Assembly: GCF_014205155.1 (NCBI RefSeq) | Contig: NZ_JACHMX010000001.1 | Coordinates: 3,348,001 to 3,412,000, forward strand | Length of the DNA stretch: 64,000 nucleotides | From: Amycolatopsis umgeniensis | GTDB lineage: Bacteria > Actinomycetota > Actinomycetes > Mycobacteriales > Pseudonocardiaceae | Direction: 5' to 3' | Part shown: positions 41,441 through 49,493 of the stretch, piece by piece | Layout of the letters: every line of letters begins with the position of its first letter | How positions within the stretch are numbered: the first letter of the stretch is position 1 | Position numbers and translations under genes: made by a program | Notes under the pieces: model-generated | The model's database searches: none | The model's input: only the letters and a program-made list of their open reading frames with translations | Told to the model about the DNA's origin: nothing

Positions 41441-42625
41441 GTGACCTCTTCCAGCTCCGACTTCCTGTTCGGGGGCGCGCCAGAAAGGCACGCCGCCTAC
41501 TCCGCGCTGCGCGAAAGCGGCCCTGTCCGAAGGATCACGCTCTCCTCGGGTACCAGCGGCTGGCTGGTGAGCGGCTACGCCGAGGTCCGCCAGGCGCTCG
41601 CGCATCCGGGACTGAGCGGACGCACCGGTGTCGTCGGCGACCGGCGCGGACTGTCCGAGGACGTCCGGCTCGGCATGAACACCCACATGCTGAACCTCGA
41701 CCCGCCGGACCACACCCGGCTCAGAAGGCTCGTGTCCGCCGCGTTCACCGTGCGCCGGATCGCCCAGCTGCGCCCCAGGATCGAGGCCATCACGGCCGAA
41801 CTCCTCGACGCCGTCGCCGACTTCGACGAGGTCGACCTGATCAAGGCGCTCGCCCTGCCGCTGCCGATCCGCATCCTCACCGAGATGCTGGGCGTACCGG
41901 AGGACGAGGCCGGCGCCTTCCACGGCTGGACCGAAATCCTCACCGCCAGCGCGCTCCCCGTCGACGAACTCGACGCGGCCGCCGCCGAAATGTTGCGCTA
42001 TGTCAGGAAACTCCTCGCCGAGAAACGTGAGAACCCCGGCACGGACCTGCTTTCCGCGCTCGTCACGGTGCACGACGGCGACGACAGGCTGACCGAGCAC
42101 GAGCTGACCTCGATGGTCTTCCTCCTGCTCATCGCCGGGCACGAGACCACCGTCCACCTCATCGGCAACGCCACTCTCGCCCTGCTCGAGAACCCGGCCC
42201 AGCTCGCCGCGTTGCGCGCGAACCCGGAGGGAATGCCCGCCGCGGTGGAGGAATTCCTGCGCTACGAAAGTCCTGTGCACGCGGCGATGCGCTACTCCAA
42301 CCAGGAAGTCGAGCTCGGCGGCGTGACGATCCCGGCGGGCTCGCTGGTCATCGTTTCCCTGCTGGCCGCGAACCGTGACCCCGCACGCTTCCCCGGCGCG
42401 GACGCGCTGGAACTCGACCGCGGGGACAACCCCCAGCTCGCCTTCGGACACGGCATCCACCATTGTCTCGGCGCACCGATGGCCCGGCTCGAAGGCGGGA
42501 TCGCGATCGCCGCTCTGCTCACCCGGTTCCCGAACCTGCGCGAGGCCGTTCCCGCGGAAAGTCTCCGCTGGCGCGTCAGCATGGTGATGCACGGTCTCGA
42601 AGCCCTTCCCGTCCGGCTTCGCTGA
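41441..42625 (+). CDS. Cytochrome P450
   Basis: A 394-residue soluble bacterial P450. Visible are LNLDPPDHTRLRRLVSAAFT (C helix), the I helix LLLIAGHETTVHLI with the conserved acid/Thr pair, the K helix EEFLRYESPVH (ExxR) and the heme loop FGHGIHHCLGAPMARLE with the axial Cys. It is of the type common in macrolide and polyketide hydroxylation (CYP107/CYP105-like). GTG 41441 gives the usual length; no ideal ribosome-binding site is seen. It stands alone between the secreted protein and the glycosyltransferase operon, so its pathway is uncertain. Confidence 0.9.
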   Translation: MTSSSSDFLFGGAPERHAAYSALRESGPVRRITLSSGTSGWLVSGYAEVRQALAHPGLSGRTGVVGDRRGLSEDVRLGMNTHMLNLDPPDHTRLRRLVSAAFTVRRIAQLRPRIEAITAELLDAVADFDEVDLIKALALPLPIRILTEMLGVPEDEAGAFHGWTEILTASALPVDELDAAAAEMLRYVRKLLAEKRENPGTDLLSALVTVHDGDDRLTEHELTSMVFLLLIAGHETTVHLIGNATLALLENPAQLAALRANPEGMPAAVEEFLRYESPVHAAMRYSNQEVELGGVTIPAGSLVIVSLLAANRDPARFPGADALELDRGDNPQLAFGHGIHHCLGAPMARLEGGIAIAALLTRFPNLREAVPAESLRWRVSMVMHGLEALPVRLR

Positions 42626-42628
42626 CGA

Positions 42629-42645
42629 GTGTCCTTAAAGGACAC
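42629..42645. terminator. Short palindrome after the P450 gene
   Basis: GTGTCCTTAAAGGACAC is a near-perfect palindrome five bases after the P450 stop. The stem is up to 8 bp with almost no loop, so a functional terminator would use 6 or 7 bp. Weak evidence. Confidence 0.35.
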
Positions 42646-42793
42646 TTTAGGTCAGCTGCCCCAAACCAGCAGGCTGGGATAAGACGCGTTCGAAACCGCG
42701 GTGCGACACTTTTCGGAGACGATCACGAATTCGCGGTGCGTATCTCACGTCCGCGAGCCGCGTCACCTCCTATTCCTGGGAAGGGAGTAGAAC

Positions 42794-44794
42794 GTGTCCC
42801 AAGACCTAGGCACCCCGGTCACGAGCACCGCGCCGCGAGGCTCTGCCCCGCCCGTGCGGACGCCGAAGAAGAAGGCCAAAACGGGGCTGTCCGCACTGGC
42901 CGCCAAGCGCATCGCCGTCCTGAGCTCGCTCGTCGCCGGCGTCGCCTACGGGTGGGGTATCGGCGGGAACGCCGCACACTACGCCTATGCCGCCGCGGTC
43001 CGCAGCATGTCCGCGAACTGGCACAACTTCCTTTACGGCGCCTACGATCCCGCCGGGTTCATGAGTGTCGACAAGGCACCTGGTTCGCTCTGGCTGCAAG
43101 CGCTTTCCGTGCGTATCTTCGGTTACGAGACCTGGGCGCTGTTGCTGCCCGGTGTGATCGCGGGCGGCTTCTCGGTGTTCGTCCTGTTCGTACTCGTACG
43201 CCGATGGGCCGGGCACGCGCCCGCGGCACTGGCCGCGGTCCTGCTCGCCGCGACACCGATCACGATCGCGGGCACCCGGGTCAACCTGCCCGACTCGACG
43301 CTGATCTTGACGCTGCTCGTCGCGACCTACGCCTTCTGGCGCGCGCTGGAAAACGCTTCGCCGCGCTGGCTGCTGCTGACCGCCGCGCTCGTCGGCGTCG
43401 GCTTCCACATCAAGCTCGCCATGGCACTGGCCGTCCTGCCGGTGCTCGGCGTCGTCTACCTCGTCGCCGCGCCGACCTCGCCGGGACGCCGGGTGCTGCA
43501 CCTGCTCGGTGCCGGCGCCGTCACCGCCGCGGTGTCGTCGATCTGGATGCTCATCGTCGCGCTGACCCCCGCGGGCTCTCGTCCGTACATGGACGGCAGC
43601 ACCTCGAATTCGGTGTGGCAGATGGTCTGGTCCTACAACCTCTTCGACCGCACCGACGCCCCGAAGAGCGGGAACTCGGCCGAGTTGCCGGTGCTGCCCG
43701 ACGGCAAGGTCACGCCGGTCGACCAGGGTGGCGAGACCGGTGTCTTCCGGCTGTTCAACGACCTGATCGGCGGCCAGATCTCGTGGCTGCTGCCGCTGGC
43801 GCTGCTGCTGCTCGTCTTCGGCCTTGTCGCCGCGGGCCGCGCGCCGCGCACCGACAAGACGCGCGCGGGCTGGCTGCTGTGGGGCGGCTGGCTCGTCCTC
43901 TACGCCGGCGCGCTCAGCTTCTCGCAGAGCATCCACCCGTACTACACGAGCATCCTGGCACCGGCCATCGCCGCCATCGGCGGAGTGGGCCTGCACCTCG
44001 CCTGGACCTCCCGCCGTCACGTGTGGGTGGTCCCGGTCGGCCTGCTCGTCACCGGCGCCTGGGCTTTCGTGCTGCTGAGCCGTTCCGGCGACTACGTGCC
44101 TTGGCTGCGGCCGGTGGTCGCCGTCGCCGCCGTCCTCGCCGTGGTGCTGTTCCTCGTGCGTCGCACCGGGAAGTTCGCCGTGGTGACCGGTGCCGTGGCC
44201 GGGGTCGCGCTGCTGGCCGGGCCGATCGCCTGGGCGGCGCCCGCCTTCCACCCGCCGACGGATCCGCGGACGGCGATGTTCCAGAACTTCAACCCGCTCG
44301 CGGGACCGAACCCGAACGCGCTCTCCACCGGCATCGACCTGACCAAGCTCATGGCCGGTGGCCCGAAGCCCGGTGCGGGCGGTGCGCAGGGCATGCCGTT
44401 GCCGCCGCCGATCATGTTCCAGATGATGCCGTCCGACGCCGACCAGAAGCTCCTCGGCTTCCTCAAGGCCAACAAGCGCGGTGAGCGCTTCGATCTGGCG
44501 ACCTTCGGCGGTACCGGCGCCTCGCCCTACATCCGGGCCGGTCTGTCCGTGATGCCGATGGGCGGTTTCGTCGGCACCATGCCGATGCCGACCGCGGACG
44601 GCCTCGCCGAAAGTGTCCGAAGTGGACAGCTGAGGTACGTCCTGTTCGGCGGATTCGCCTACGACAGCCCGACCGCGCTGGCCCGCAAGGACTGGGTGGT
44701 GCGCAACTGCACCCGGGTCCCGCCGCCCGCCTACACCGCCAACCCGTGGATGGGCTTCACCTCCGCCCTGTTCGACTGCAAGCCGGGAGTGTGA
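42794..44794 (+). CDS. Membrane glycosyltransferase, ArnT/PMT-like (YkcB-type)
   Basis: A 666-residue GT-C protein with about 11-13 transmembrane helices and a C-terminal soluble domain. The first periplasmic loop contains AYDPAGFMSVDKAPGSLWLQ, with the Asp and Lys typical of PMT_2/ArnT-family lipid-phosphate-sugar transferases. The C-terminal part is Met/Pro/Gly-rich (GAGGAQGMPLPPPIMFQMM) and ends NPWMGFTSALFDCKPGV. GTG 42794 has GGGAG nine bases upstream. The next gene starts 7 bases after the stop, giving the YkcB-YkcC pair known from Bacillus and actinomycetes, which attaches polyprenyl-phosphate sugars to envelope polymers. Confidence 0.88.
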   Translation: MSQDLGTPVTSTAPRGSAPPVRTPKKKAKTGLSALAAKRIAVLSSLVAGVAYGWGIGGNAAHYAYAAAVRSMSANWHNFLYGAYDPAGFMSVDKAPGSLWLQALSVRIFGYETWALLLPGVIAGGFSVFVLFVLVRRWAGHAPAALAAVLLAATPITIAGTRVNLPDSTLILTLLVATYAFWRALENASPRWLLLTAALVGVGFHIKLAMALAVLPVLGVVYLVAAPTSPGRRVLHLLGAGAVTAAVSSIWMLIVALTPAGSRPYMDGSTSNSVWQMVWSYNLFDRTDAPKSGNSAELPVLPDGKVTPVDQGGETGVFRLFNDLIGGQISWLLPLALLLLVFGLVAAGRAPRTDKTRAGWLLWGGWLVLYAGALSFSQSIHPYYTSILAPAIAAIGGVGLHLAWTSRRHVWVVPVGLLVTGAWAFVLLSRSGDYVPWLRPVVAVAAVLAVVLFLVRRTGKFAVVTGAVAGVALLAGPIAWAAPAFHPPTDPRTAMFQNFNPLAGPNPNALSTGIDLTKLMAGGPKPGAGGAQGMPLPPPIMFQMMPSDADQKLLGFLKANKRGERFDLATFGGTGASPYIRAGLSVMPMGGFVGTMPMPTADGLAESVRSGQLRYVLFGGFAYDSPTALARKDWVVRNCTRVPPPAYTANPWMGFTSALFDCKPGV

Positions 44795-44801
44795 TGGCCC
44801 C

Positions 44802-46040
44802 ATGACGGCTGAACTCACCGCGGCACCCCGTCTCGTACCGGGAAGCCGCACGACGGCGAGCGTCGAGATCGTCATCCCGGTGCTCAACGAGGAACGCGCC
44901 CTGCTCGGCTGCATCACCACGCTGAGCGCGTACCTCGGGGAGGACTTCCCGTTCCCGTGGTCGATCACCATCGCCGACAACGGCAGTACCGACCGGACCT
45001 GGGAGATCGCCACCGAACTGGCCGAACGGAACCCGCGCATCTCCGCGCGGCGGGTACCGGTCCGCGGCCGGGGAGCGGCGATCAAGGCGACGTGGGGGGC
45101 CAGCACCGCCGACATCGTCGCCTACATGGACGTCGACCTCTCGACCGGTCTGGAGGGGCTGCTCCCCCTGATCGCGCCGCTGGTCAGCGGGCATTGCGAG
45201 ATCACCATCGGGACCAGGCTCGGAAACGGCTCGCGGATCCGCCGCAGCCTCAAACGCGAGATCGTCTCCCGTACCTACAACGCGATCACGCGGCATGTGT
45301 TCGGCCTGCGCAGCACCGACACGTCCGCCGGTTTCAAGGCGGCCCGGCGCGAAGCCGTGGTCGGGCTGCTGGACGCCGTCGAGGACGACCACTGGTTCTT
45401 CGACACCGAAATGCTGATGCTGGCCGAGCACAACGGCCTGCGGGTGCACGAGGTGCCGCTGGACTGGGTCGAGGACGTCGATTCGCGGGTCAAGGTCACC
45501 CAGACCGCGTTGGGGAACCTCAAGGGCCTGGTCCGCGTGGGCCGGGCGATCGCCGCCGGGAAAGGACGTGTGAACGTGCCGGAGATCCCGCAGTTGCGCG
45601 CCACCCATCCGGACGCGGTGCTGGCCCAGCCCCGGGCCGCGACCTTGGCGAAGTTCATCGGGTTCGCGGTGATCGGTGTCATCTCGACGGTGCTCTACAC
45701 GCTTCTGTACCTCCCCTTGCGTGTCCCGCTGACCCCGGCGGGGGCGAACCTGGTCGCGCTGGTGCTCGTCGGGGTGGCCAACACCGAGGCGAACCGGCGC
45801 TGGACGTTCAATCGCGGCGGCGGGCACCGGCTCGGGTTGCACACCCGCGCCGCGATCCTGTTCGCCACCACGTATCTGCTGACCACCATGGCCGTGACCG
45901 GGCTCCATCTGATCGCCCCGGGCTCCGGGCCGGTCGTCGAACTGCTCGTGCTCATCGTCGCCTACGGGCTGATGACGTTGCTGCGGTTCGTGGCCCTCGA
46001 CCGCTGGGTCTTCGCCCAGCACCGGAAGGAGCGCCGGTGA
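44802..46040 (+). CDS. Polyprenyl-phosphate glycosyltransferase (GT2) fused to a GtrA-like membrane domain
   Basis: A 412-residue two-domain protein. Residues about 20-265 are a family 2 glycosyltransferase (VEIVIPVLNEERALLGC, ITIADNGSTDRTW, YMDVDLSTGLEGL with the metal-binding DxD, TSAGFKAARREAV). Residues about 280-400 are a four-helix GtrA-type domain (TLAKFIGFAVIGVISTVLYT, NTEANRRWTFNR, LLRFVALDRWVF). It probably makes an undecaprenyl-phosphate sugar donor and flips it for the GT-C enzyme upstream. Its stop overlaps the next start by GTGA. Confidence 0.9.
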   Translation: MTAELTAAPRLVPGSRTTASVEIVIPVLNEERALLGCITTLSAYLGEDFPFPWSITIADNGSTDRTWEIATELAERNPRISARRVPVRGRGAAIKATWGASTADIVAYMDVDLSTGLEGLLPLIAPLVSGHCEITIGTRLGNGSRIRRSLKREIVSRTYNAITRHVFGLRSTDTSAGFKAARREAVVGLLDAVEDDHWFFDTEMLMLAEHNGLRVHEVPLDWVEDVDSRVKVTQTALGNLKGLVRVGRAIAAGKGRVNVPEIPQLRATHPDAVLAQPRAATLAKFIGFAVIGVISTVLYTLLYLPLRVPLTPAGANLVALVLVGVANTEANRRWTFNRGGGHRLGLHTRAAILFATTYLLTTMAVTGLHLIAPGSGPVVELLVLIVAYGLMTLLRFVALDRWVFAQHRKERR

Positions 46041-46735
46041 AGACGGCGGACATCACCCGGATCACCGAGATGGAGGACCGCCACTGGTGGTTCCGGGAGA
46101 AACGGCATCTGCTCGCCGACGAACTGAAACGGCTCGGCCCGCCCGGCCGCGCGCTCGACATCGGCGCGGCGGGCGGCGGCAACACGCGGGTGCTGCGCGA
46201 GCGCGGCTGGGACGTCGTCGCCACGGACTACGACGAGAACGCCGTCGAGATCGCACGTTCCCGCGGTCTCGACGCGATCCACGCCGACGCCCGTGACCTC
46301 CCGCTGCCGTCTTCGTCGTTCGACCTGGTGGTGGCGTTCGAGATCCTCGAGCACATCCAGGAAGACGACCAGGCCGCCGCGGAACTGTTCCGGGTGCTGA
46401 AGCCCGGCGGTTCCGCGCTGATCAGCGTCCCGTCCGGAATGGACCTGTGGTCGGCGCACGACGTCGCGGTCAGCCACGTGCGCCGCTACGACCGTGCCTC
46501 GCTGCGGAAGGTCATCGAGGACGCCGGCTTCGTCGTCGACGAACTGTGGAGCTGGAACGTCCTGCTCCGGCCGGTCGTGGCGCTGCGGCGACGTTCGGCT
46601 CGCGGCAACGAACTCAACGAGCACACGCCCTGGCTGGTCAACCACGCCCTGACCGCGATCGTCACGGCCGAGCGCTACCTCCCGACCCGTTCACGGCGCG
46701 GCGTCTCGCTGATCCTGAAGGCTCACAAGCCTTAG
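46037..46735 (+). CDS. Class I SAM-dependent methyltransferase
   Basis: A 232-residue methyltransferase. It begins with an aromatic N-terminus (EMEDRHWWFREKRHLLAD) seen in several glycan- and lipid-modifying methyltransferases. Motif I is LDIGAAGGGNTRVLRE, motif II VATDYDENAVEIAR, and motif IV LVVAFEILEHIQEDD. GTG 46037 is coupled to the glycosyltransferase. It is the last gene of the envelope-glycan operon; a perfect 20-bp hairpin follows ten bases after its stop. Probably it methylates the sugar or lipid carrier of this system. Confidence 0.87.
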   Translation: MKTADITRITEMEDRHWWFREKRHLLADELKRLGPPGRALDIGAAGGGNTRVLRERGWDVVATDYDENAVEIARSRGLDAIHADARDLPLPSSSFDLVVAFEILEHIQEDDQAAAELFRVLKPGGSALISVPSGMDLWSAHDVAVSHVRRYDRASLRKVIEDAGFVVDELWSWNVLLRPVVALRRRSARGNELNEHTPWLVNHALTAIVTAERYLPTRSRRGVSLILKAHKP

Positions 46736-46744
46736 CGGGTGGAA

Positions 46745-46799
46745 GTACACGAAGGCCCCCTTCATTGCGTCTAGCGCGGTGAAGGGGGCCTTCGTGTAC
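46745..46799. terminator. Perfect 20-bp hairpin after the glycan operon
   Basis: Arms GTACACGAAGGCCCCCTTCA (46745-46764) and its exact reverse complement (46780-46799), with a 15-base loop. It starts ten bases after the methyltransferase stop. A degenerate, inverted relative is at 58786-58833. Confidence 0.85.
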
Positions 46800-46860
46800 G
46801 TGGGCCAGGCGACCGGTGGACTTCTGGTCGCGACATCGGCGCCGCGGCTTCTCGTGCCGG

Positions 46861-46917
46861 GTGTCGCGAAAGCCACTTTCGGGACGTCGGATGTCGCGAA
46901 AGTGGCTTTCGCGACAC
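46861..46917. repeat. Long hairpin, copy 4 of the GTCGCGAAAGCC family
   Basis: A 25-base arm GTGTCGCGAAAGCCACTTTC... pairs with its complement with one mismatch across the loop GTCGGAT. It lies between convergent genes and interrupts the conserved series of GAAGGCC-type hairpins in this gap, as if it had been inserted there. Confidence 0.85.
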
Positions 46918-46992
46918 TCAAGCCGATGCGCTGGACATGACGCGGTCTCGTGAACGCGACGAAAGACCGTTCCCCACGGAGAAGGGGAAGGT

Positions 46993-47145
46993 GTGAAGGT
47001 CGAGTTTCTTCGGCTGAGCCGAGAGAAGGGAGCCTTCACGCGGCCTCGCTGTGACTGCTGGTGCTCCTGGGGCTGCGTATGTGTGCGGGTGTCCGTGAAG
47101 GCCTCCTTCCCTACCTTGAGCGTAGGGAAGGAGGCCTTCACGGAC
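46993..47145 (+). repeat. Left arm of a ~155-bp inverted repeat made of hairpins
   Basis: This segment (GTGAAGGTCGAGTTTCTTCG ... CTTCACGGAC) matches, in reverse complement, 58617-58771 with roughly 85-90 percent identity by eye. It contains two hairpins: one with ends GTGAAGG/CCTTCAC (46993-47039) and a perfect 24-bp stem with arm starting GTCCGTGAAGGCCTCCTTCC and loop CTTGAGC (47091-47145). Confidence 0.8.
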
Positions 47146-47221
47146 TTAAGGCCAGGCGACGCCCGAAACCCACACGGTCCGGCGTCACCGGTCCCACCCC
47201 GAACCACACCGGACACGAAGA

Positions 47222-47262
47222 AAGGGCCGTTCACCACAGAGAACCTGTCGTGAACGGCCCTT
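47222..47262. terminator. Hairpin terminator of the epimerase gene
   Basis: A 13-bp stem AAGGGCCGTTCAC / GTGAACGGCCCTT with a 15-base loop, ending 13 bases before the minus-strand stop at 47275. Good position for an intrinsic terminator of the epimerase gene. Confidence 0.7.
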
Positions 47263-47274
47263 CCTCGCCGGGAA

Positions 47275-48225
47275 CTAAGCCGCGCGAAGCCCGGCCGGAG
47301 GGACGTCCCAGGCGGTGCCGCGGTGCTCGAGGTACCAGTCCACCGTCTTCGTCATGCCCTCCTCCAGCGAGACGAGGGACTCCGGGTCGATGCCGACCGA
47401 AAGCAGCGTCGAAACGTCGGCCGTGACCGGGGTGTTCGGTGTCTCGCCCGGCCGCATGGGCAGGTCGGTGATGCCGACCCGCGGGTAGCCGCGCTGCTCG
47501 CAGATGTCGATCACCAGATCCGCCACCTCGCGGATCGTGACCGATTCGGCGGGCCCGATCTCCACCGTGTTCTCCAGTACCCGCCCCTCGGCGGCGGCCT
47601 CCAAAGAGGACACCAGGGTGCGGGCCACGTCGCCGACCCACACCATGTCCGAGACCTGCCGTCCGCCGCCGTAGAGCTCCACGGGGATGCCGGACAGCGC
47701 CCGGCAGACCAGCGCCGGGGTGATCTTGCGGACCTTGCCCGCGGCGAACGGCGGCGCGGCCTTCTGGCGCGGACCGTAGGCGTTCACCGCGCGGACGCAG
47801 TTCACCCGCGTCCCGCGGTCCGCGTTGAACATGCGGACGAACCGTTCGACCGTGGTCTTCGAGATCGAGTAGCTGTTGTTCATCCAATGGTTGCCGACAC
47901 AGATGTAGACGCCGGGCAGGTCGTACTGCGCGACGGCCTCGAGGAAGTTCAGGCCGCCCATGACGTTGGTCTCCACCGCGGGCCGCGGATTGGTGATCGT
48001 CTCCTGGGTGCCCAGTACGGCAGCCAGATGGATGATCCCGTCACAATGCGCGGCGAGCTCGGTCAGCGCCGTCGCGTCACGGATGTCGCCGAGCATGACC
48101 TCCCACGGCCCGCCGTCCCCCTCACCACGATGGTCGAACACGACCGGCGTATGCCCTCGCGCGGCGAGCTCCTCGCAGACGTACTGCCCGATGAACCCGG
48201 TGCCACCGGTAACACCAACCTTCAT
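47275..48225 (-). CDS. NAD-dependent epimerase/dehydratase (extended SDR)
   Basis: A 316-residue extended SDR. The NAD loop is KVGVTGGTGFIGQYVCEELA, followed by IIHLAAVLGTQETI and the catalytic Tyr/Lys in NSYSISKTTVERFVRMF; the usual upstream Ser region is ICVGNHWMN, where the Ser/Thr of the triad is not obvious. Members convert nucleotide sugars (UDP-glucose 4-epimerase-like). GalE or dTDP-sugar activity is possible; no other deoxysugar genes are present. ATG 48225 is preferred (AAGGTGG six bases upstream) over GTG 48234. Confidence 0.87.
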   Translation of the reverse strand: MKVGVTGGTGFIGQYVCEELAARGHTPVVFDHRGEGDGGPWEVMLGDIRDATALTELAAHCDGIIHLAAVLGTQETITNPRPAVETNVMGGLNFLEAVAQYDLPGVYICVGNHWMNNSYSISKTTVERFVRMFNADRGTRVNCVRAVNAYGPRQKAAPPFAAGKVRKITPALVCRALSGIPVELYGGGRQVSDMVWVGDVARTLVSSLEAAAEGRVLENTVEIGPAESVTIREVADLVIDICEQRGYPRVGITDLPMRPGETPNTPVTADVSTLLSVGIDPESLVSLEEGMTKTVDWYLEHRGTAWDVPPAGLRAA

Positions 48226-48337
48226 TTTTGCCACCTTTTCCCGATAGGCTGGGAATTCCAGGGTTTTTACTTTTCGCAGAATCCCATCGGCGGTATCACC
48301 GGGGCGCCTCCAATACTGCCCCGGAAAGGCCGCGAAT

Positions 48338-49312
48338 TCAGCCCAGGAACTTCTCCAGCGCGTCGATGACCTGGGCGGGCTGTTCTTCGGAAAGGTAGTG
48401 CCCGGCCCCGGCGATCTTGACGACGCGCGGATCGGCCGCCTTCGACGGCAGCACCTGGAGGAAGTACTGGTGGTTGAACTCGCCGGCGAGGCCCAGCACC
48501 GGCATGGTCAGCTTCCCGTACGCCGAACCGGCCGCGATGTCCTGGTTGAGCGTCCGGTACCAGCCGTTCCCGGCACGGACGGCCTCACGCGAGTCGTAGG
48601 CGCGTGCGTAGACACTCCGGTCGAAGTCGCTCACCGCCCCCGGTACCACCGAGAGCTGGTTGATCATCGCGTCCACGAGATACCTCGAGCGGCCGGAAAC
48701 GAGCTGCTCCGGCAGGCCCTGAAGCTGGTTGAACGTCCACCACCACGGCGAGAACTGGCCGGGGCCCGAAGGCAGCAGCGGCAGCTGATAGAGGCTCTTG
48801 TCGGGCGCGACAACGTCCATCAGCGCCAGCTTCCCGACCGACTGCGGGTACTTGATCCCGTAGCTGTGCGCGACCATCGCGCCGATGTCGTGGCCGACCA
48901 CGTCCGCCTTGGCGTACCCGAGTTTCGCGAGCAGCGCGTGGACGTCGGCCGCCAGCGTCTCCTTGTCGTAGCCCGAAGCCGGCTTCGAAGACCCGCCCAT
49001 CCCCCGCAGGTCGACGGCGATCACGCGGTGGTGCGCGGCCAGCGCCGGCATCACCTTGTGGAACGTCCACCACGTCTGCGGCCAGCCGGGCAGCAGCACC
49101 ACCGGGCTGCCGGAACCACCGGCGACGTAATGCAGCCGGACGCCGTTGACGTCGGCGTGGGAGCTTACGAACTTACCCGGCAGCGAGCGCGCGAGCGCCG
49201 CGTCGGACTGTCTCCACGCCGTGTTCGCGGAGGCCCCCGCCCCCGCACCCCCCAGCAGTACCACCGCCGCGGCCGCGGCCAGCGCGGTCATCACCTTCTT
49301 GAACTTACGCAT
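48338..49312 (-). CDS. Secreted epoxide-hydrolase-like alpha/beta hydrolase
   Basis: A 324-residue protein with an export signal (MRKFKKVMTALAAAAAVVLL...GASA). The mature enzyme has LLPGWPQTWWTFHKVMPALA (HGxP-like oxyanion region), the nucleophile VVGHDIGAMVAHSYG in which Asp replaces Ser as in epoxide hydrolases and dehalogenases, and a C-terminal AGAGHYLSEEQP with the catalytic His. ATG 49312 has GGGAGAG seven bases upstream. Secreted relatives include PhzM-cluster and EthA-type detoxifying hydrolases; the role may be extracellular product processing or self-protection. Confidence 0.87.
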   Translation of the reverse strand: MRKFKKVMTALAAAAAVVLLGGAGAGASANTAWRQSDAALARSLPGKFVSSHADVNGVRLHYVAGGSGSPVVLLPGWPQTWWTFHKVMPALAAHHRVIAVDLRGMGGSSKPASGYDKETLAADVHALLAKLGYAKADVVGHDIGAMVAHSYGIKYPQSVGKLALMDVVAPDKSLYQLPLLPSGPGQFSPWWWTFNQLQGLPEQLVSGRSRYLVDAMINQLSVVPGAVSDFDRSVYARAYDSREAVRAGNGWYRTLNQDIAAGSAYGKLTMPVLGLAGEFNHQYFLQVLPSKAADPRVVKIAGAGHYLSEEQPAQVIDALEKFLG

Positions 49313-49430
49313 GAAATTCTCTCCCACCGCCAGGGAATGGTTCACTGACACAGCAATAATCAGACGGATGGGCCGAAAGAAGCATCTCGCGGGTTGCGGA
49401 GGAAGAAAAAACCATTCCGCGAAAATGACG

Positions 49431-49487
49431 AGTCCGTGAAGGCCCCCTTGAGGGACTCTGGATCCCTCAAGGAGGCCTTCACGGACT
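49431..49487. terminator. Near-perfect 25-bp hairpin of the GAAGGCC family
   Basis: Arms AGTCCGTGAAGGCCCCCTTG... (49431-49455) and ...CAAGGAGGCCTTCACGGACT (49463-49487) pair with one mismatch and a loop of 7 bases. It ends 7 bases before the minus-strand stop at 49494, so it can terminate the FAD-oxidoreductase operon. It shares GTCCGTGAAGGCC with the 47091 and 58617 hairpins. Confidence 0.85.
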
Positions 49488-49493
49488 GGGTTT

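Larger units (their letters stand above)
46736..47274. other. Intergenic region of stacked hairpins between convergent genes
   Basis: A 539-base gap between convergent genes, filled with at least five inverted repeats: 46745-46799, 46861-46917, 46993-47039, 47091-47145 and 47222-47262. No codon use typical of genes. Most of it matches, in reverse orientation, the region 58617-58833. Confidence 0.85.

Noticed and set aside
46691..47237. Open frames through the hairpin region, with similar text at 58445-58876
   Set aside because: The similarity comes from the inverted hairpin repeats; the frames run through stems and have no plausible protein composition.
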